From Sphagnum compactum (Eukaryota > Bryophyta > Sphagnopsida > Sphagnales), in the NCBI GenBank assembly GCA_965153455.1, contig OZ234501.1:5270001-5334000 (forward strand): a DNA stretch of 64,000 bases. Reading direction: 5' to 3'. This document shows positions 33,697 through 47,655 of the stretch, in pieces. Made by a program: the position numbers and the translations under genes. The notes under the pieces were generated by a model, which saw only the letters and a list, made by a program, of their open reading frames with translations, was not told the origin of the DNA and did not search any database. Numbering within the stretch: the stretch's first letter is position 1; each line of letters begins with the position of its first letter.

Positions 33697-36579
33697 TAAA
33701 AATAAAAAGCTAAAGATGAATAGGCTGGCAGGTAATTTCCACCAGTCGGAAGTTATTCTGATATGTGAGAGAGTAAATTCTGAGAGGTGAAAATTACCCG
33801 AAGAGGCAGACATCAAAACTGGCAATCTTAAGGCCAATGAGGGTACTCAATATACAAAGAAAACAAAATGCACAAGTACTGTGCAAGAACCCTCTCTGTC
33901 CAGGAGTCACACTGTTACATTGACTGTTACTTCACTCAAGATAGCTTTTAAAAAATCAAATACAGCAACCCTGTTGTCCTGAAAAAAATTCCAAGCCTAC
34001 ATACAATCATATTCTAGTGAACATTGAAAATGTTGATTCTTTTCTAGGATTTCCATTGGTACTCTAAAACTCTCACAACCCTATCGAACCCTATTACACA
34101 TTTATCTCAAAATAACTGAAAAAAACTTGGACCATCAAATCCAGTAATTTCATTGGCCATAACATTTTTTCTACACGCCTACACAGAAGCCTTTTCAACA
34201 CACTCTGTATATCAGTAAATTGATGATATACAGACAGGGTTACGAATGGACGGTGCCTTACAAGTTCCTTGAAAGAGGGTCACCAAGCTAGTAAAATCTG
34301 TCTGGATAAATAAGTACCCCCAGCTTATAATGGGTGTATCAGTCTGCATTGAAAATGCCTTGCTTTGTTTCCTTTTAAATTTGGGGGCAGCGGGAAGGAT
34401 TTGTTTTCATTTTTCCCTGGTTCCCAATGCGTTCCAAGTTCCCAATGAGTTCCCCAAATTACCAAAACTTTCCCCAAAATGTTCTCCATACCACCTCACT
34501 TTTATCCTATATGCTTTGACAAATGTTGACCTCCTTTCAGCTTTATAGCTGGGCCAAAGGGGAGGAACTCAATACTTCAAAATAGAAGTTTTTGTTGTGG
34601 GGAGCCTCCACAGATTAATTTTATTTGAGTGATGGGCCAATAAAATTGGCTCGTTGCAAAAAAAAAAGTTGAACTCGGGACGCACCTCATCTAAGTAATA
34701 GGAGAGGTGAAGAGGAAGGGTAAATATATTACAGCACTTGTTGTATATCTGCCTAGGTATGCTTGTCACAGTAGCTCCATCAGGAAATTGTAAAAAAAAT
34801 CACTGCTCCCTGCAGTGTAAAGCCCAGAAATTAAGTCAGCAGCAGCTCTTGAATGCAGCCAGTACAAAAGTATGCTGCATTTCTTTTGTATGTCTAGCCA
34901 ATTCCTGATTAAAATGTGTCTGGTGAAGCCCGGATACATATCGTTGCTGCCCAAACACATTTGGGCCATGATTAAGCACATTTTGGGTACGAAACGGACA
35001 CTAAGAAGCATAACATGCTTCACCACACGCCCAAATGTGTCTTGGCATCACCCTTTTTTTTTGGAAAAATATGAATCAGGCTAAGGGCAGACAGTGAAAA
35101 ATTAAATGCAGCAGTACTTCTATACAGCCTGAATTTAATAAGACTTGCTGCTGAATTTATACGTGGGGGGGGTCGTTGTAAAGCGTGAGCCATGGTGATC
35201 CCTGATTCTGCATCAGAACTCACCCATAGAAATGCACTTAGAAACAATTCCGAGGTTTTTTACATTTTGCTTTTCAGCTATTTCCAGTTGCAGATTGCCT
35301 GAAGTCATCACAGCTATCTGCAATTGCTTTCTTTCGAATATTCAACATTGTTGACAGTGATGAACTTGTTGGCGTTGTTCTGGTATTCATGTTCATCTCT
35401 GTCCACCCAGCAAGGATCAAAGGCCTTCTTGAGAAGCTTGCAGTTCTCCAGCTCAATGGTGACCTTGAAACAACAATGGGTGCACAGTATGAATCCCATT
35501 GCCCTCCCAGTCCCGAATGGGAATTGGACAGAGATAGTGCTCATATTGTTTGCACAGGGTCATAATTCTTGGCACTGGATGGAGTAGAATGTGAGCATAG
35601 CAAGTTCAGATGCTAGGGACATATGGGTGATGTCCAAGATATAAGGATCATGAGCATTGTTGTCATTCAGCAACTTGGAGTCATCCTCCGATTTTTGTAA
35701 CTCTGGACTTTAGCTTTCTCCTTACAGTACTTTTAAGGTCAAGATGGATTGACATTCCTGGATCTGATTGTTAATCAGATTGAGGTGCCTCACTTTTTGT
35801 GAAGGAGGTCCAGAAAGTGTAAAGTTCCACATTTAACTAGATTTTCATGATTCTCAAATGCAGGGGGGTTTGCACCAGATAGTCTGTTTCTACACCACAT
35901 TGCAGAATTCTTGAGACAAATGCCAACACCAGAATCAGCCAGTTTGTGAAATTTTTTGAATGCAGTATCTGAACCACACTTGGATGTGCCACTCATTCTG
36001 ATAAACTCTTTCAATGCTCAAGATGATAAACTCAAGGTGATTTGTTCAGACCTTAATACAAAATGCACCCAAGTGTGCGTTCCTTGGTTTAAAGGACTTC
36101 AGTTTCTGGTTCTGCCTTCCCAAAGTGCAGAATTCACACTTGGCAAGAAAGTGAAATATTCTGCACTATCAATTACCTCCCAATAGGCAGAAAGGGCATT
36201 GGAGTTGAATTGGACCCATGAAATTTTTTCACTATTTCAACAAGAACACATTAAGTTGACAAGGCCTCAATACTTTGCATTTTGTGGGTTGTATCTCCAG
36301 TTGTGTACTATGGAATGATCATGCCCTGCCCAGTATGTACTAGTGAGCCCGCACCCAGTGCTGGCTCCCTTGCATAAAGGATCATAGGTACCCAGTGAGA
36401 AACAGTTCTCTGTAGACCCAAATCTGCCACACTGGTAGATTATTTGCCTGGTGGTTTCTGCCATGTAGCAGGGTCTTAAAAAGGACAGAATAGACATGTG
36501 CAATCCTTTACATTGGGTAAGGTGCCAATCAAGCCTGTTAGGGTGAACTAGGTAATGCACCCAACGTCATGCCTTCAGT
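33697..36579. other. intergenic DNA with repeat and weak ORF remnants
   Basis: A dispersed repeat occupies 34419-34655 (listed separately). Minus-strand pieces at 35274-35544 (phrases VQFPFGTGRAMGF, ELENCKLLKKAFDPCW) and 35790-36014 (CGSDTAFKKF, ICLKNSAMWCRN) are cysteine-containing and protein-like, but broken. The first faintly resembles the PFG start of wall-associated-kinase extracellular domains; that resemblance is too weak to name. A part of the M1 MITE family recurs at about 36513-36555. No gene is supported. Confidence 0.4.
34419..34655. repeat. dispersed repeat R2, copy 1
   Basis: It shares 'gttcca.gttcccaatg.gtt', a 'accacctcacttttat'-like block, 'ctttg.caaa.gtt', 'ggggagcctc' and 'gtgatgggccaat' in order with 47656-47875. 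Both copies are in the same orientation. There is no coding capacity. Confidence 0.65.
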
Positions 36580-37216
36580 TTTTCATGCATCTTGGTGAAC
36601 ACTCTGAGAATCCTCCATGCTCCCACATTTTGCATACATGTCAACCAAGCTATTCCTCACAAAGTCATCTGAATCCCATCCTCTTTGAATGATCTGCTCA
36701 TGAGTAGACCTCCCCTCTTCCAAGTGAAACTATGCTGGCACATGCATTCAGCACCCTCACAGAAGTAACTGTGTTTGGTTACACATCCTCATGTTGCATT
36801 TGTCAAAATATGTTGAGAGCCTTTTGTGCTTGCCCACATTTCATGTCCCAATTCCATGGCCCGGTGGAATTGGGGTCCAAGTGACCGTATTGTGATGGCA
36901 TCTTGTTGAACACTCTCTGAGCATCTTCCATGCTCCTACATTTGGCAAACATGTCAACGAGTCTACTCCCTACAAAAGGATTAGCTTCACAACCACTTTG
37001 AATTATCTCTTCATTAGCCTGCCAGCCATCTTCAAGTGCTTCTGAACAAGCACATCCATTGAGCACCAGAACGAAAGTGAATATGTCAGGACTCATGCCT
37101 TTTTGTTGCATTTGTTGGAAAAACTTGACTGTCTTCTCATGTAGCCCAGCCTTGACATGTCTTACAATCCTTCTATTCCATGAAAAGCTGTTCAATTGTA
37201 CACTCCCTGGTGCCAT
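36580..37216 (-). pseudogene. decayed PLS-type pentatricopeptide repeat gene
   Basis: Reading leftward from the ATG at 37216, the frame encodes PPR-like modules (FSWNRRIVRHVKAGLHEKTV, FVGSRLVDMFAKC, AQRVFNKMPS, MKCGQAQKALNIF). Two in-frame stops follow close together near 36800 and 36775. A frameshift occurs near 36721, after which LVDMYAKCGSMED reappears in another frame, and the end is shifted again. PPR proteins of this class bind organellar RNA, usually for C-to-U editing. No E or DYW domain remains. This fragment cannot make a functional protein. The module wording resembles the large PPR families of ferns and lycophytes. Confidence 0.8.
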
Positions 37217-39149
37217 GGCCGCCACCTTTGCTCACACTCGTATAGGGTTTTGTCAGTTAACATGCCAGAGTGCATTCTGCATCTTCTTATGCTTGAAATC
37301 TGGGTACCAATTTTGTAGTCAAGGGATTATTGGCTGGAGGTGGTCAAAAAGTAGGGGCATTGGAGCTTGAGTTGGGAGTAGAGGATGGTAGTCACACTGT
37401 TGAGGTTTTACATTCACATCATGAGACTCCAGAGATGTTCAGCACGTTGAAAACATTCTCTCAGACTTGAAAATGCTTAGGGTAAAGCCCAAAGTCAAAG
37501 GCATTACTGAAATAAGCGGTCGCCAAGTGCAGACCTGATTTTGGTAATGACCTCGGTCAAAGGCTTTATCTGGCATAAAGATCCACTACAAAATTTCTTC
37601 AACAATAGGCAAATTTTACAAGGCACAAGACCAAAATTGTAAATCCCACTCTGCTGCTGGCAGAAAAATTATGTTGCTATAACATAGCATGTTGTCCAAA
37701 TACACTAGGCAATTTATGGCAGATCTGTACAATGGGCCAATTCTATGGAGATTTCTATAGTGAAATGCTTGATCAATCAGCTTTTCAGGCTTTCAAAGGT
37801 GTCATTTGGCATATCTCCTGGTGCAACAATACAGTCTCTCTCATTTGGGTCCTCTTCACCATTGGGTGCAAAGCATGAGGGAAGGACACCTCTGTTATCT
37901 TTCTTCCATAGTCAGCAAATTTCAGTAGCTTCAGTCTAGAGCTCAAATAATTCAATTGCTTTGAATATATTACCTTTCAAGCTCTTCTTCCCAAGGCAAC
38001 AACTGGTGGCAAGAACAATCACAAAAAATGTTATAACAAATATTTAGCTCTTGTGGCATAACAATTCTTTCTCCACTTCAGTGGTCCCCAACAATTTTTG
38101 AGGCTTCTACTTTTACTGTGTTGCTTTCAGAGATGGCTGAGGGAAAAGACATACAGATTCAAAGAAAAGCAGAAGAATTTCAAATATAACACAAGAACAA
38201 TTGGTCCTTCCATTAGCACTACTACTCTTAAAGATCAATTGTTCATTACCTGTAGTAGGAATGAAGGTCTGGGCCACAATCCATCACTGGAAGTGCACAG
38301 CAAGATGCTGTCATCCATACACCCCTATTAGAGAATATCTTCAGTGACGCACATTAGATTGGGGATCTCACAATACTACTGCAAACCCTTCAGGTTCTAC
38401 ATACAATGAAATAAATCACAACTGATGGGTACACCCAGGTCACACAGGTATTGCCCTTGTCAGATTTCTATTGACAGCTACTGCAGGTTGCACTGCAAAT
38501 TCAACTTTCATTACACGTTTACTTTCTGGAGTCAGACAACACTCTTAACCTTCAACATCAGAAATTAAGTCAGTGACTTCCAGTTTCCCTTATGAGCTTT
38601 CATGGTATAGCAATGAATATCAAAAAATTGTACAAGACTTTCCTCATGAGAAAAACTTAGATGTTATCTAGTGTGTCATGTTTAAGTGCATGGTCATGAT
38701 GCCCCTCAGGATGCTGACATCGCCTTGCTGCGTTTTCTTGTTTGTTTCTTTTGTAATCAGGACATTTCTTAGCCCTGGAATCTCACCCAAGTGCCATTAA
38801 GAGAGCACAAAATGGATTGTGAAGAAATGATACACTGACTACAACAATCACATATCAGATAAGTAACACTGAAAAGCCAGGAAAGTGAGAATAACAAACA
38901 GGAGCGGAACCATAGGTCTACCACGAACATCCAATTTTTGGAATCCTTATGATCAAATAGCAAAGTCTCAAAGAAATGCATATTGACACACTTCAGGAAG
39001 ATACTCTCACCAAATAAGAACTAAAACAAATCAAGGAGCCACCCGAAAACCTCATAGTGTGTGCACAATAAAGTACCCTTATTCCCTATGCACACATGGG
39101 AAGCTGTTAACACTTCATTCTTTTTTCTCTAAACATGAGAAAAAGCTTC
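37217..39149. other. spacer between PPR pseudogene and sulfite oxidase 3' end
   Basis: No coding exon, RNA gene or clear transposon is seen. The right part probably includes the sulfite oxidase 3' UTR. Short ORFs at 37745-37939 and 38098-38331 have no recognisable features. Confidence 0.45.
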
Positions 39150-42100
39150 TTACAAGTTGGAGACCAATGGGGGAGGAGCTAGAATGCGAATACGATGCCA
39201 TGAATTATTCAGAACACCCCTTAAATTCCAAATCTCGTCAACACTTTGGGGCTGCACATTTGATGCACTGTCAACCTGCACATGCCACCACATGGCATGA
39301 TAAGAAACATGCAAGAAAAGCTATAACTTATGAATAGATTGATGGTAACAGGCACGCCAGCAATTTGAGCACACCCAACCTTTACAATTGGGTAGACCAG
39401 CATGATTGACTTCGGATGGATCAAAACCATCTTAGGACAAGTTCTCAAGATAAACACCAAATCAATTTGTCCAGTTAGAATTAAAATGTTAAACACTCGA
39501 CCATATACAAACAAACATCATGTCCCCCTGGCCTTCTTGTATTACTCTTCTGTTGCAAATGCACAACTGGCTAATGGCACATCCCATGTACTCCATGTCT
39601 TTCCAGTCCTTTTGCAGAACGATCAGCAAAGAGAAATGCAGTCTAAACAAATGATGGATGAGTGGATAACAGCAATCCAGACTGGAGACCTGGAGAGAGA
39701 GGTCAAATACCGCTTTCACAATGACATCCACGGGGGGGAATACTTTTATATACTTAAGCTCCCATAAAACCCAAGCCCAATTAGGGCGTTGAGGATCCTG
39801 GTCTTCTCCAGGAAAATGCTCCCTGGGAAGGTGAACTGCCTCCAGCCATGTCTTGCCACCATCTACTGACAGATCCACACGCTCAATACCACGGCCACCA
39901 CCTGCAAGTGCATAACCACGGAAATTCACCTGCAATACAACCATTCAAGGTGCTTTGAAGACTGGAACTGACCAGCGACCACAGTTCTCAAACACTGGAA
40001 GTTACAAGCAAGGAGATCAGAAGTGAAGCACTGACCATTGTTCCATTGTCAACCACAATACCATCTCGTGGCTCACAAATTGCACTCTGCCAATGGCCAA
40101 CTTAAAAGTTAATCAGCACTAATAGGAGAAGAACATGAACAGTATGCCTGTTAACAAATATAAAGTTGTGCCCACAATAGAGAGCATTGTTCAGTTTCAC
40201 AAAGTTCCAGTTCTGTGAGTTTTTCAGAACTTGGGAAACCATGTTCAACAAAGGTTTCCAAACTAAAAAGGTAGAAACTCTAAATACTACCAAACTGCCA
40301 AAGCTGACTATTCTATAGCAGGGATGCCAAGAAGGAAAAAAAGATTGAAAACAGCCAGAAGAACTACCTGGACAGGAAAATCCATCAGAGGACGTCTGGA
40401 TTGCCAATCGATGTTGTGCCAGTCAATTGAGGGTGGAAACATCTTGTAGTCTTTTTGCATGAAGAAGCCCTATACCAGTAAATATATGGTAGCTCAGAAC
40501 ATATGAGATTCCTTGATTCCCCAAAACAATGCTATAGCAGGGCCTGAGAAACATTGCACTACCTGGCACTCAAATTCAGATACTATGATGGTTTCTAACC
40601 ACTTAACAGATCGGGCACCAATAACACCAGGAACCACCACTCGCAAAGGAAACCCATGATCTCGATTCAAGTCCTGTTTGACACAAAGCAAAACATAGCC
40701 CTTTTAACCCCGGTTACAGTACCCAAGACGGTTGCAATTCACAGATGAGGTCTTGTAAGACCTCAGAGGATAGACTGTAATAAAGATGTTTCATTAAAAA
40801 AGCAGCATCTATGCAACTGCAGAAGCAGTACTGTATACCTTGCCATTCATCTCATAGGCCAGTAAGATGTCTGCCTCTGGAGTTGTGGCATGTAGCAATG
40901 GAACCGATGCTTTGTAAGGCCCCCCTTCTTCCTCCTTCATACAAGAACATACCACCAAATCATAAATAGTAACACTCTCTCACATCCTCTCTCATCTCTC
41001 TTCCATTGTGAGTTGTCACATGACATTCTTGGAGTTGTCCTCCACTGTCCCTGTTCATGCATACCTGTTCACACTGGTCAACCTCAATATTAACTTTTCT
41101 CATCCGTTAACTCTCAGTATTCCTCTGTGTATTCAATAGAATTTCTGTTCAGCCTCCTCCAAAATTGTGTATAGACTACATTATTGTGAGAAACTTGACA
41201 TGAATGAGATTACCTTGCAAACATCACAGCTGACAAACTCCACATGCCTGCCACCTAAGGTTGTCACTCCAGTACAATGTGGTATACCTGCCAGAGTAAG
41301 CACATCGGAAAGCCTAGCTCCTCCCCAAGCAGCTGTGAAACATAAAACCACAAAAATACGTCAATACACGCCTTTGCAAGTATCTTTTGTTAACACAAAC
41401 AGAAGAAGAGAAGAAGCTGAAGCTTTTGGCAGCATACAATGCAAGACCTGAATCATGAAATAGCATAACCTGGTGCATAGGAAACTGATGTATGTCAGAA
41501 ACCTAAATACAATAAATAGACCTGGCAGAGTCAGAATTACAATTGTGCTATTCATGCTACAAACCTCAAGTTCAAAGGGATGCACAACCTGTTAAATGGG
41601 GGAAAGACATGTTGGATATGAGAATGGAGAGAGATTACCTGTACCAAGAGCTGCAGCACCCCAACCAACTCCTTTGACTTTCCTTCTAGTACTCATTTCT
41701 GTCCTTCGATTTCCTGCACACTGTACTTGCCCCTGAATCAATATTGCTAAAACCTCTAGTACCAGACATGCTACTATTAACAGATAATGGAGATTCAAAA
41801 GAGTCACGGACAATCCTAATGTCAGACAACTGGATAAGTCAAGTAAGTTGCCTTGAGCCTCCTAAAGGGAGTGCTAGCCTTAGCCCATCTCAGAATAATA
41901 CAATAACATGGGCTATAAAACTTGCTTCTGTGCTTCCCTGCCATTCAGACTTGATTTCAATTGCCAAATTTACTTCATGCACCGGATTCAAAATGACTGA
42001 AAACTTCCCTATTTGTGACCCTGATTCTCTGTGTTGAAAGATGAGGTCCACTTAATTTTATGATGAGGTAGGTGGTGCATGTCCCCAAACTACCTGCAAG

Positions 42101-43276
42101 GTTGCAGTAACCACATGTTTTGGCAGCTGCCTGCACACAATGATGTAAAAATCAGGGAAAGAAAAACAGGTCCTCTTGTTTCAAAGTGCAAGCACAACCC
42201 ACCCTTATCACCTCATAAACAATAAGAATTCATCAAGCCCTGCAGAATGTTCCAGTTGTGATTCAGTACACTTACCGCAAGTATTCAAGTGACAGAGAAA
42301 GTGGTTTTTCCACCAGTCCAGTGAGCACCAAATGATACCTGGAAGATGAGCATGACCTTTCAAAAATTGATTCCAAAAACGAGCAAACAAATAGCTATGA
42401 ATTATTGAGTTGTTCTCAAATCCATGAACAATTTATCAATTGGTCTATGTCTCCAATCCTGCTACAGCATTTCCTTGCCTAGCTGTGAGGGAAAATAGAA
42501 AGAAAGACAGAACACAAACGTGGAAGGCTCCATAAGGACAGGAATAGGTCCATGGTTTCTTTTGTAGAACTTGTCCTCAGGAGTAATGTAGGACCGACTG
42601 AGTGCAAATGGTGATGGCTCTGCATTGAAAGGCTCCTGTATAGAGAAACAATGAAAGCCCAAAAAGAAGTTCTCAATTTTCCAAAAGCTTTCCTCCTCAA
42701 ATCCCAGGTTCAGGTTTTTCTTTCATTAGTTTGCAAATGATGCTTATCCATTCAGTTTTGCTTCCCACTGTCAAGCCAACCCTGCAAATTCCAAAATGGC
42801 TTCTATACAGAACGCTTATTACACTATCAGGAGGTCCAATGTCAGCCCATTTATCACATGCATTGCACATGTGGAGAGACTACGGTTGCATGATTTTTGT
42901 TTGCTTGCGCAGACCAAAGCAATGTAAAAACTCAACACTAAAAAATTCCACATAATCCTCATGGACAGTCGTTTTCTCAAGTAATATACAATCCAAGCAA
43001 AGAAGAAGACACTCCCGCAGTTTCACTTGAATACATGTACAATGATGCTGGTAACTGCAAGGCGAGTATTCTTTGAGAGTATAAGCAAAAACCCCAATGT
43101 CTGCACATTTTTCCTTGGAAGGAAACAAAAAAGTTTACCGGAAACAATAACTGCCGCAACGTTCGGTCTCAGACTCTCACCTTGGAATTTATCTGCAAGC
43201 TAGGGTCGCGGCGTGGCTCTTCCTCGTAAGTCTTGGGGCCCCGTAGCTTACTCTTGTTCCGTTCAGGAATCTCCAT
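39150..43276 (-). CDS. SOX: molybdenum sulfite oxidase
   Basis: Twelve exons join in phase, all GT-AG: 43276-43181, 42635-42520, 42338-42276, 42130-42094, 41720-41639, 41332-41214, 40934-40839, 40673-40563, 40469-40368, 40086-40036, 39929-39711, 39275-39150; total 405 residues against about 393 in Arabidopsis. Landmarks in order: KRNHGPIP in exon 2; [12 protein letters not shown] with the molybdenum-ligating cysteine at residue 105; VKKGW-like [41 protein letters not shown] (204-223); DYKMFPP; the dimerisation domain with [21 protein letters not shown] (exon 11); and [13 protein letters not shown] near the end. The C-terminus SNL matches the peroxisomal targeting signal of plant sulfite oxidase. 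There is no N-terminal presequence or heme domain, as expected for plants. The enzyme oxidises sulfite to sulfate with O2, giving H2O2. All motifs look intact. Confidence 0.93.
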
Positions 43277-44760
43277 AGCCGCAGCAGAGCCGCGATAATG
43301 GACCACAACAACAACACACGCAGCGGATTTGCACGAATTTCACAATTTCAAAAACAGAAAAAAGACAGAAAAAAGAACATAAACAAGTGTACTAACAGGC
43401 CAGGAGCACGGATAGAAGAAAAGAAACAGAAGGAAAGGAGCCAAGGAAGGGAATGTCAAAGCAATCCGCCATCGCCAGAACACGAGAGCAACAACAACTT
43501 CGCATGCAGATAAGGGAAAAGCTTTGAAGGACTCGGGAGAGAAGCAAGCCAGAATCGAAGTCCCAAAATCGAGGGGGCACGGCTTAATCGAGGAGCAGAA
43601 TCACGTGTCGAGGAACTACGAGATCTCGATCTAGCCCTTGAGTTTTGCACGTGACGAAGACATCGAACCCCACCCTAAAACCCTAACCCTAATCCTCCGG
43701 CGCCTCCGGTCTGTCTCCCTCGTCTGCTGGTGTCTCGGGGGACCTGGCGATTAGAACACACACACTGCTGTCCTATAAAGAAGAATCGCAGCTCTACAGT
43801 TGTTCTATCTCCAGGATCGTTGTTGGGAAAGTCTTGGCCATCCTTTTCGTAAAGTGGGAGCGAAGAAGGTTTCCGATATCGGTCGCTGATGATGATTAAT
43901 GAGAAATTTGTTTTGTTTCGTTTTTTTCTCTCCTTGCTTATGTTTCTGTCTGTTGTGTGTTTCACGTCGAAGCTATTGGAGTAACCATGAACGGACACTT
44001 CGTACAGCAATCTGAATAGACGACTTAAAGGGCTGGGTGGCCGATATTGAGGAGCTTTAACTTGCTTTGTGTTGTTTTGGTTCTTTTTATGAGGCTTTTG
44101 AATGCTTATGGTAGTGCGTGTGTTGATGATTGGGCCTGTTTCCTTCTGCTGTGTTGCAACGAGTTTGTATTGGTGATTCTGACCAAGCTTGGTCTTCTCT
44201 TGAGGGCTGCTTTATATTCAGTTTGTATGGAATCTGTAAACTTTTGCTTCAGGTTTCTGTTTTTAGGTTTCTGAAGCAGGAACAGGCATAAGTGTATGTA
44301 ATTCTAAGGGTATGTTTTAGGGGTCGAAATGCTTGTGCCAAGAGGCGTTACCACTTTGTTTTCTTCGCAAAGTGGGTGTCGGTGCGAGCAGACAGAAACT
44401 TTGACGGGGCTTCGGATTTCCGAGGCGCTGGCTACCAGTCTCAAACCAATGCCGGTGCTTTTTCCTATGAGCTGGCGTTGACCTGTCTACTGGAACATCG
44501 AAATCTCGCGTATAATTTTCCTCTACAAATATCATGCAAAATATCCCTGGAACTTCAGAAAACGAGTTCTGTTAGGGTTGGCGTCTTCAAATGCAGTGAA
44601 CTAATTTTCATAGTAAGGAAGGAATTGTTTCTATCGACGTGAGGTAACCCTAAAATGTAGGAATGCCGCCGAAGAAGCCCCCTCTGAAAGACCCATCTGG
44701 GATTAGGGTTAGGGTTTTAGGTGTCCTAGAAAGGGACTAGGGGTAGGGTTTCTACCTTCA
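43277..44760. promoter_or_regulatory. GC-richer region with inverted telo-box clusters upstream of sulfite oxidase
   Basis: The clusters CCTAAAACCCTAACCCTAATCC at 43674-43695 and its exact 22-base reverse complement at 44700-44721 face each other about 1 kb apart. AAACCCTAA is the plant telo-box, common near start sites of housekeeping genes. The region between is less AT-rich than its surroundings, with short ORFs but no recognised protein. An ATG at 44663 opens a 25-codon frame starting MPPKKPPLKDPSG. The region is probably promoter or leader DNA, perhaps of an unrecognised transcript as well as sulfite oxidase. Confidence 0.4.
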
Positions 44761-47655
44761 ACGATGCAAGAACAAGTGAATTAAAAAGGGAAAATACATA
44801 TCGTAACCTCAATTTAAACTGAAACCTTTGTGAAGGCATAAAATTAGTTTTATTGATTAGATAATAAAGATTATATAAAAAAAAAGTTTACTCGTTACAA
44901 GAAAAGGCTAATTAAAAAGGATAAAGAAAATTGGCTACCTTTTAAAATCATGTGTGAAAGTGATATTAAAAGATTGTTAGATATGCCATTTCTCACTAAA
45001 AATGAATGAATTTGATGTTTAAAATGAATTTGTCCATCTTGATTAGTTTCATAAACATAACATTGATAAAAAATAAAATAAAATTATCACCTTGGATAAA
45101 ACATGATAGAGATAATATTTCATTTTTAATGTTTGTTTCCAATATGCTTTTCTAATTTTAATTAAAATGTATCCACTAAAGTATTACAAAAAACTGTAAT
45201 TTGAAATGTAATGGTTTCATATTTTAATATTTTATTTAATTAATCGAAAATTTAATTTAATATTATTAAATTTGATTTAAATAATTATTAAATTGAAAAT
45301 AACAAAAGCAGATTTATCAAAAAAATATGATTATATTGAAATTTCATTTTTTGATACAAACCAAATGTTACCATCATGTTAAATTCAATGTTATGATTTG
45401 TTGGAATTATGAACATCATGAGAATTAATCAATATTAAATCCGTTAAAAAAAATATGGGATATAAAATATGGGATATGGTAATACATCAAGACAAATTTT
45501 TTTCATATTACATAAAATATTGAAATTTAAGACAATTTGTAATCGTGATGAATGGTTCAAAATTTTTAATTATACTTAATATTCGCCTTTCAAAACATAA
45601 ATAATGTATTATTTATTAACCCATCAAACTTAAAAATAGAGTTATTGAAATGAAAAAATGATTAATATTGTATTGAATAATGCATGATTCACATTCAAAT
45701 GCATTATTAAATAACAACATGCACAAATGAATCTCAAAACTTTCAAAACCTTTGTGTCATAGTAGGTTGAAAAACATGTGATTTTATAATTAACATGCAA
45801 TTGATATAATCAAAATATTAAAATTTTCAGTAATGTAAAATTTTAAACCAAAAGGTAGACTTTAACATGTTTCAACTACATAAAAAATGAGAATTTTTTA
45901 TAATTTAATAAATAAAAAGTTGTTCTTATCAACTTTTATGGTTTTAAAAGCCTTGCTCACCTCAATTTGCAAACATTGGTGTATTGCCCACAAATTATAT
46001 CCTTTTTTTTCCTTTTTCTTATCATCTTATATGTTTCCTTTTTTCCTTTTTCTAAAGTTGGCAACAAGTCATTCATCCTCTTATGCATGTGATTCAATTA
46101 ATGACACACATTAAAAATAAGTTATAACACCTACAACATATTCATGGGATGTTAAAACACACATGATTCTATAGATTCATAATATTTTCAAGATTGCTTA
46201 GATGTTTTGATTCATATAATAAGGTAGAGCTTCAACACATGTTTGTAGAATAATTAAATGAAATGAAAAAAATTCATTTCCAATTTTAAAATATTCCAAA
46301 AAATGTGTTTTGTTATTATTATTATTTAAAAAAAGTAAATTTACAAATTACAAAATTCTCACAAATATGTAATTAATGTTAAAGATACCAAGGTACTACA
46401 ATAATAAATAAGATGTAAATATAAAAATGACATCCATAGACAATAAAATTATGTAATAGACAAGATGAATAATTTTTCTAGTAAGTCATATGTGTAGAAG
46501 GGACAAGGATCATCAAATGAGTTCAAAAAGACATACAAACATGTTGATAATAATTTAAAAGGTTCCCATAAGTTGCAAAGATATTTTAGATTCATATGAT
46601 AGGAAATCAATAATTTTTATATTGTAAATTTATTAAGATTTATCATCAAGTAATGGCATTGGTAATGAAGATAATGTTGATAAATGCCCATACAATTAAT
46701 GATGGTCCAAATTGAATATTTAGTTAACGAATTTTCAAAATAAATTTAATGAAAAGTCACAAACTTAATCAATTGTGAATACATAATGCTTTGTAAACAT
46801 TCATTCATCGTAAATCCTTATTCAATTTTGTTGAAGATTGATTTTACAAGACAACAAAATGTTAAATGTGGATTTCAAAGGTAATATTATTCACAACTAT
46901 ACCTCTTTGACCATTATTCGATCAATTTTCTTTTGTATTATTCAATTTTTAAATTTTTTTGCGTCATCTTGTTTAAATAGTTTGGCAAATATGTACATTT
47001 CAAATGTTTAATTTGTTTTCCTTCTCTTTTGAAGGATGAATTGGATGTCATTTGAAACATGTTTGTAAAAGTATAAAAAGGGTTGATATCATTTGTGTTA
47101 TATAATAATGATATAATGCACAAAACTTAATCAAATGTTCAAAACACATATCAAAATAAGTTTTTATTCAAAAGAAAAAACTACATAAGAAAAACATTGA
47201 AGAAAATAACACAATTTTCTTTTTTGGGTCCATTAATTTATTCAATTATTTCTTTTCACATGTAAGGTGAACATTACTTGTTGTGTAACATTTTAAACGA
47301 ATGCAAACCACATGGAAGGAGATAAAAATATGTGCATGAATGCCCAAACATAAAAAAAACACATGGAAAAAAATTGCTCCATTCAAAACCACAATTTATA
47401 TGATCAAAACACACTTCTAAACAATTCTAATATCTTTAATTTTATTGTCAACCTTAATTCTTATTTTGTGTTTGAAACAAATTGTCATTCAATCATTTAT
47501 TTGTTTTTGCATTTGTTACTTCTTTCTTTTGTGCATATAAAATTTTCAAATAATATTACCATAATTACAAAAAATCATTCAACTTTATAAATTTTATGGA
47601 AACAAATTGAAAAAAAAAGAAAGATTGAGTACCATGCATAGTATCAAAACATGAT
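44761..47655. other. AT-rich gene-free DNA
   Basis: Nearly 2.9 kb with no plausible exon. Long A/T runs, 'aaatattaaa'-type words and weak similarity to the foldback DNA at 55-56.5 kb ('agcttcaacacatgttt' at 46218 against 'aaacatgtgttgaagct' at 56409) suggest old, degraded transposons. A small ORF at 45887-46114 has no domain. Confidence 0.5.

Noticed and set aside
35274-36014. Wall-associated-kinase-like extracellular domain
   Set aside because: Only a PFGTG-like phrase and some cysteines are seen; frames are broken and no kinase domain follows.
43674-43695. Telomere repeats marking a chromosome end or fusion
   Set aside because: Only about three short units are present; typical of telo-box promoter motifs.
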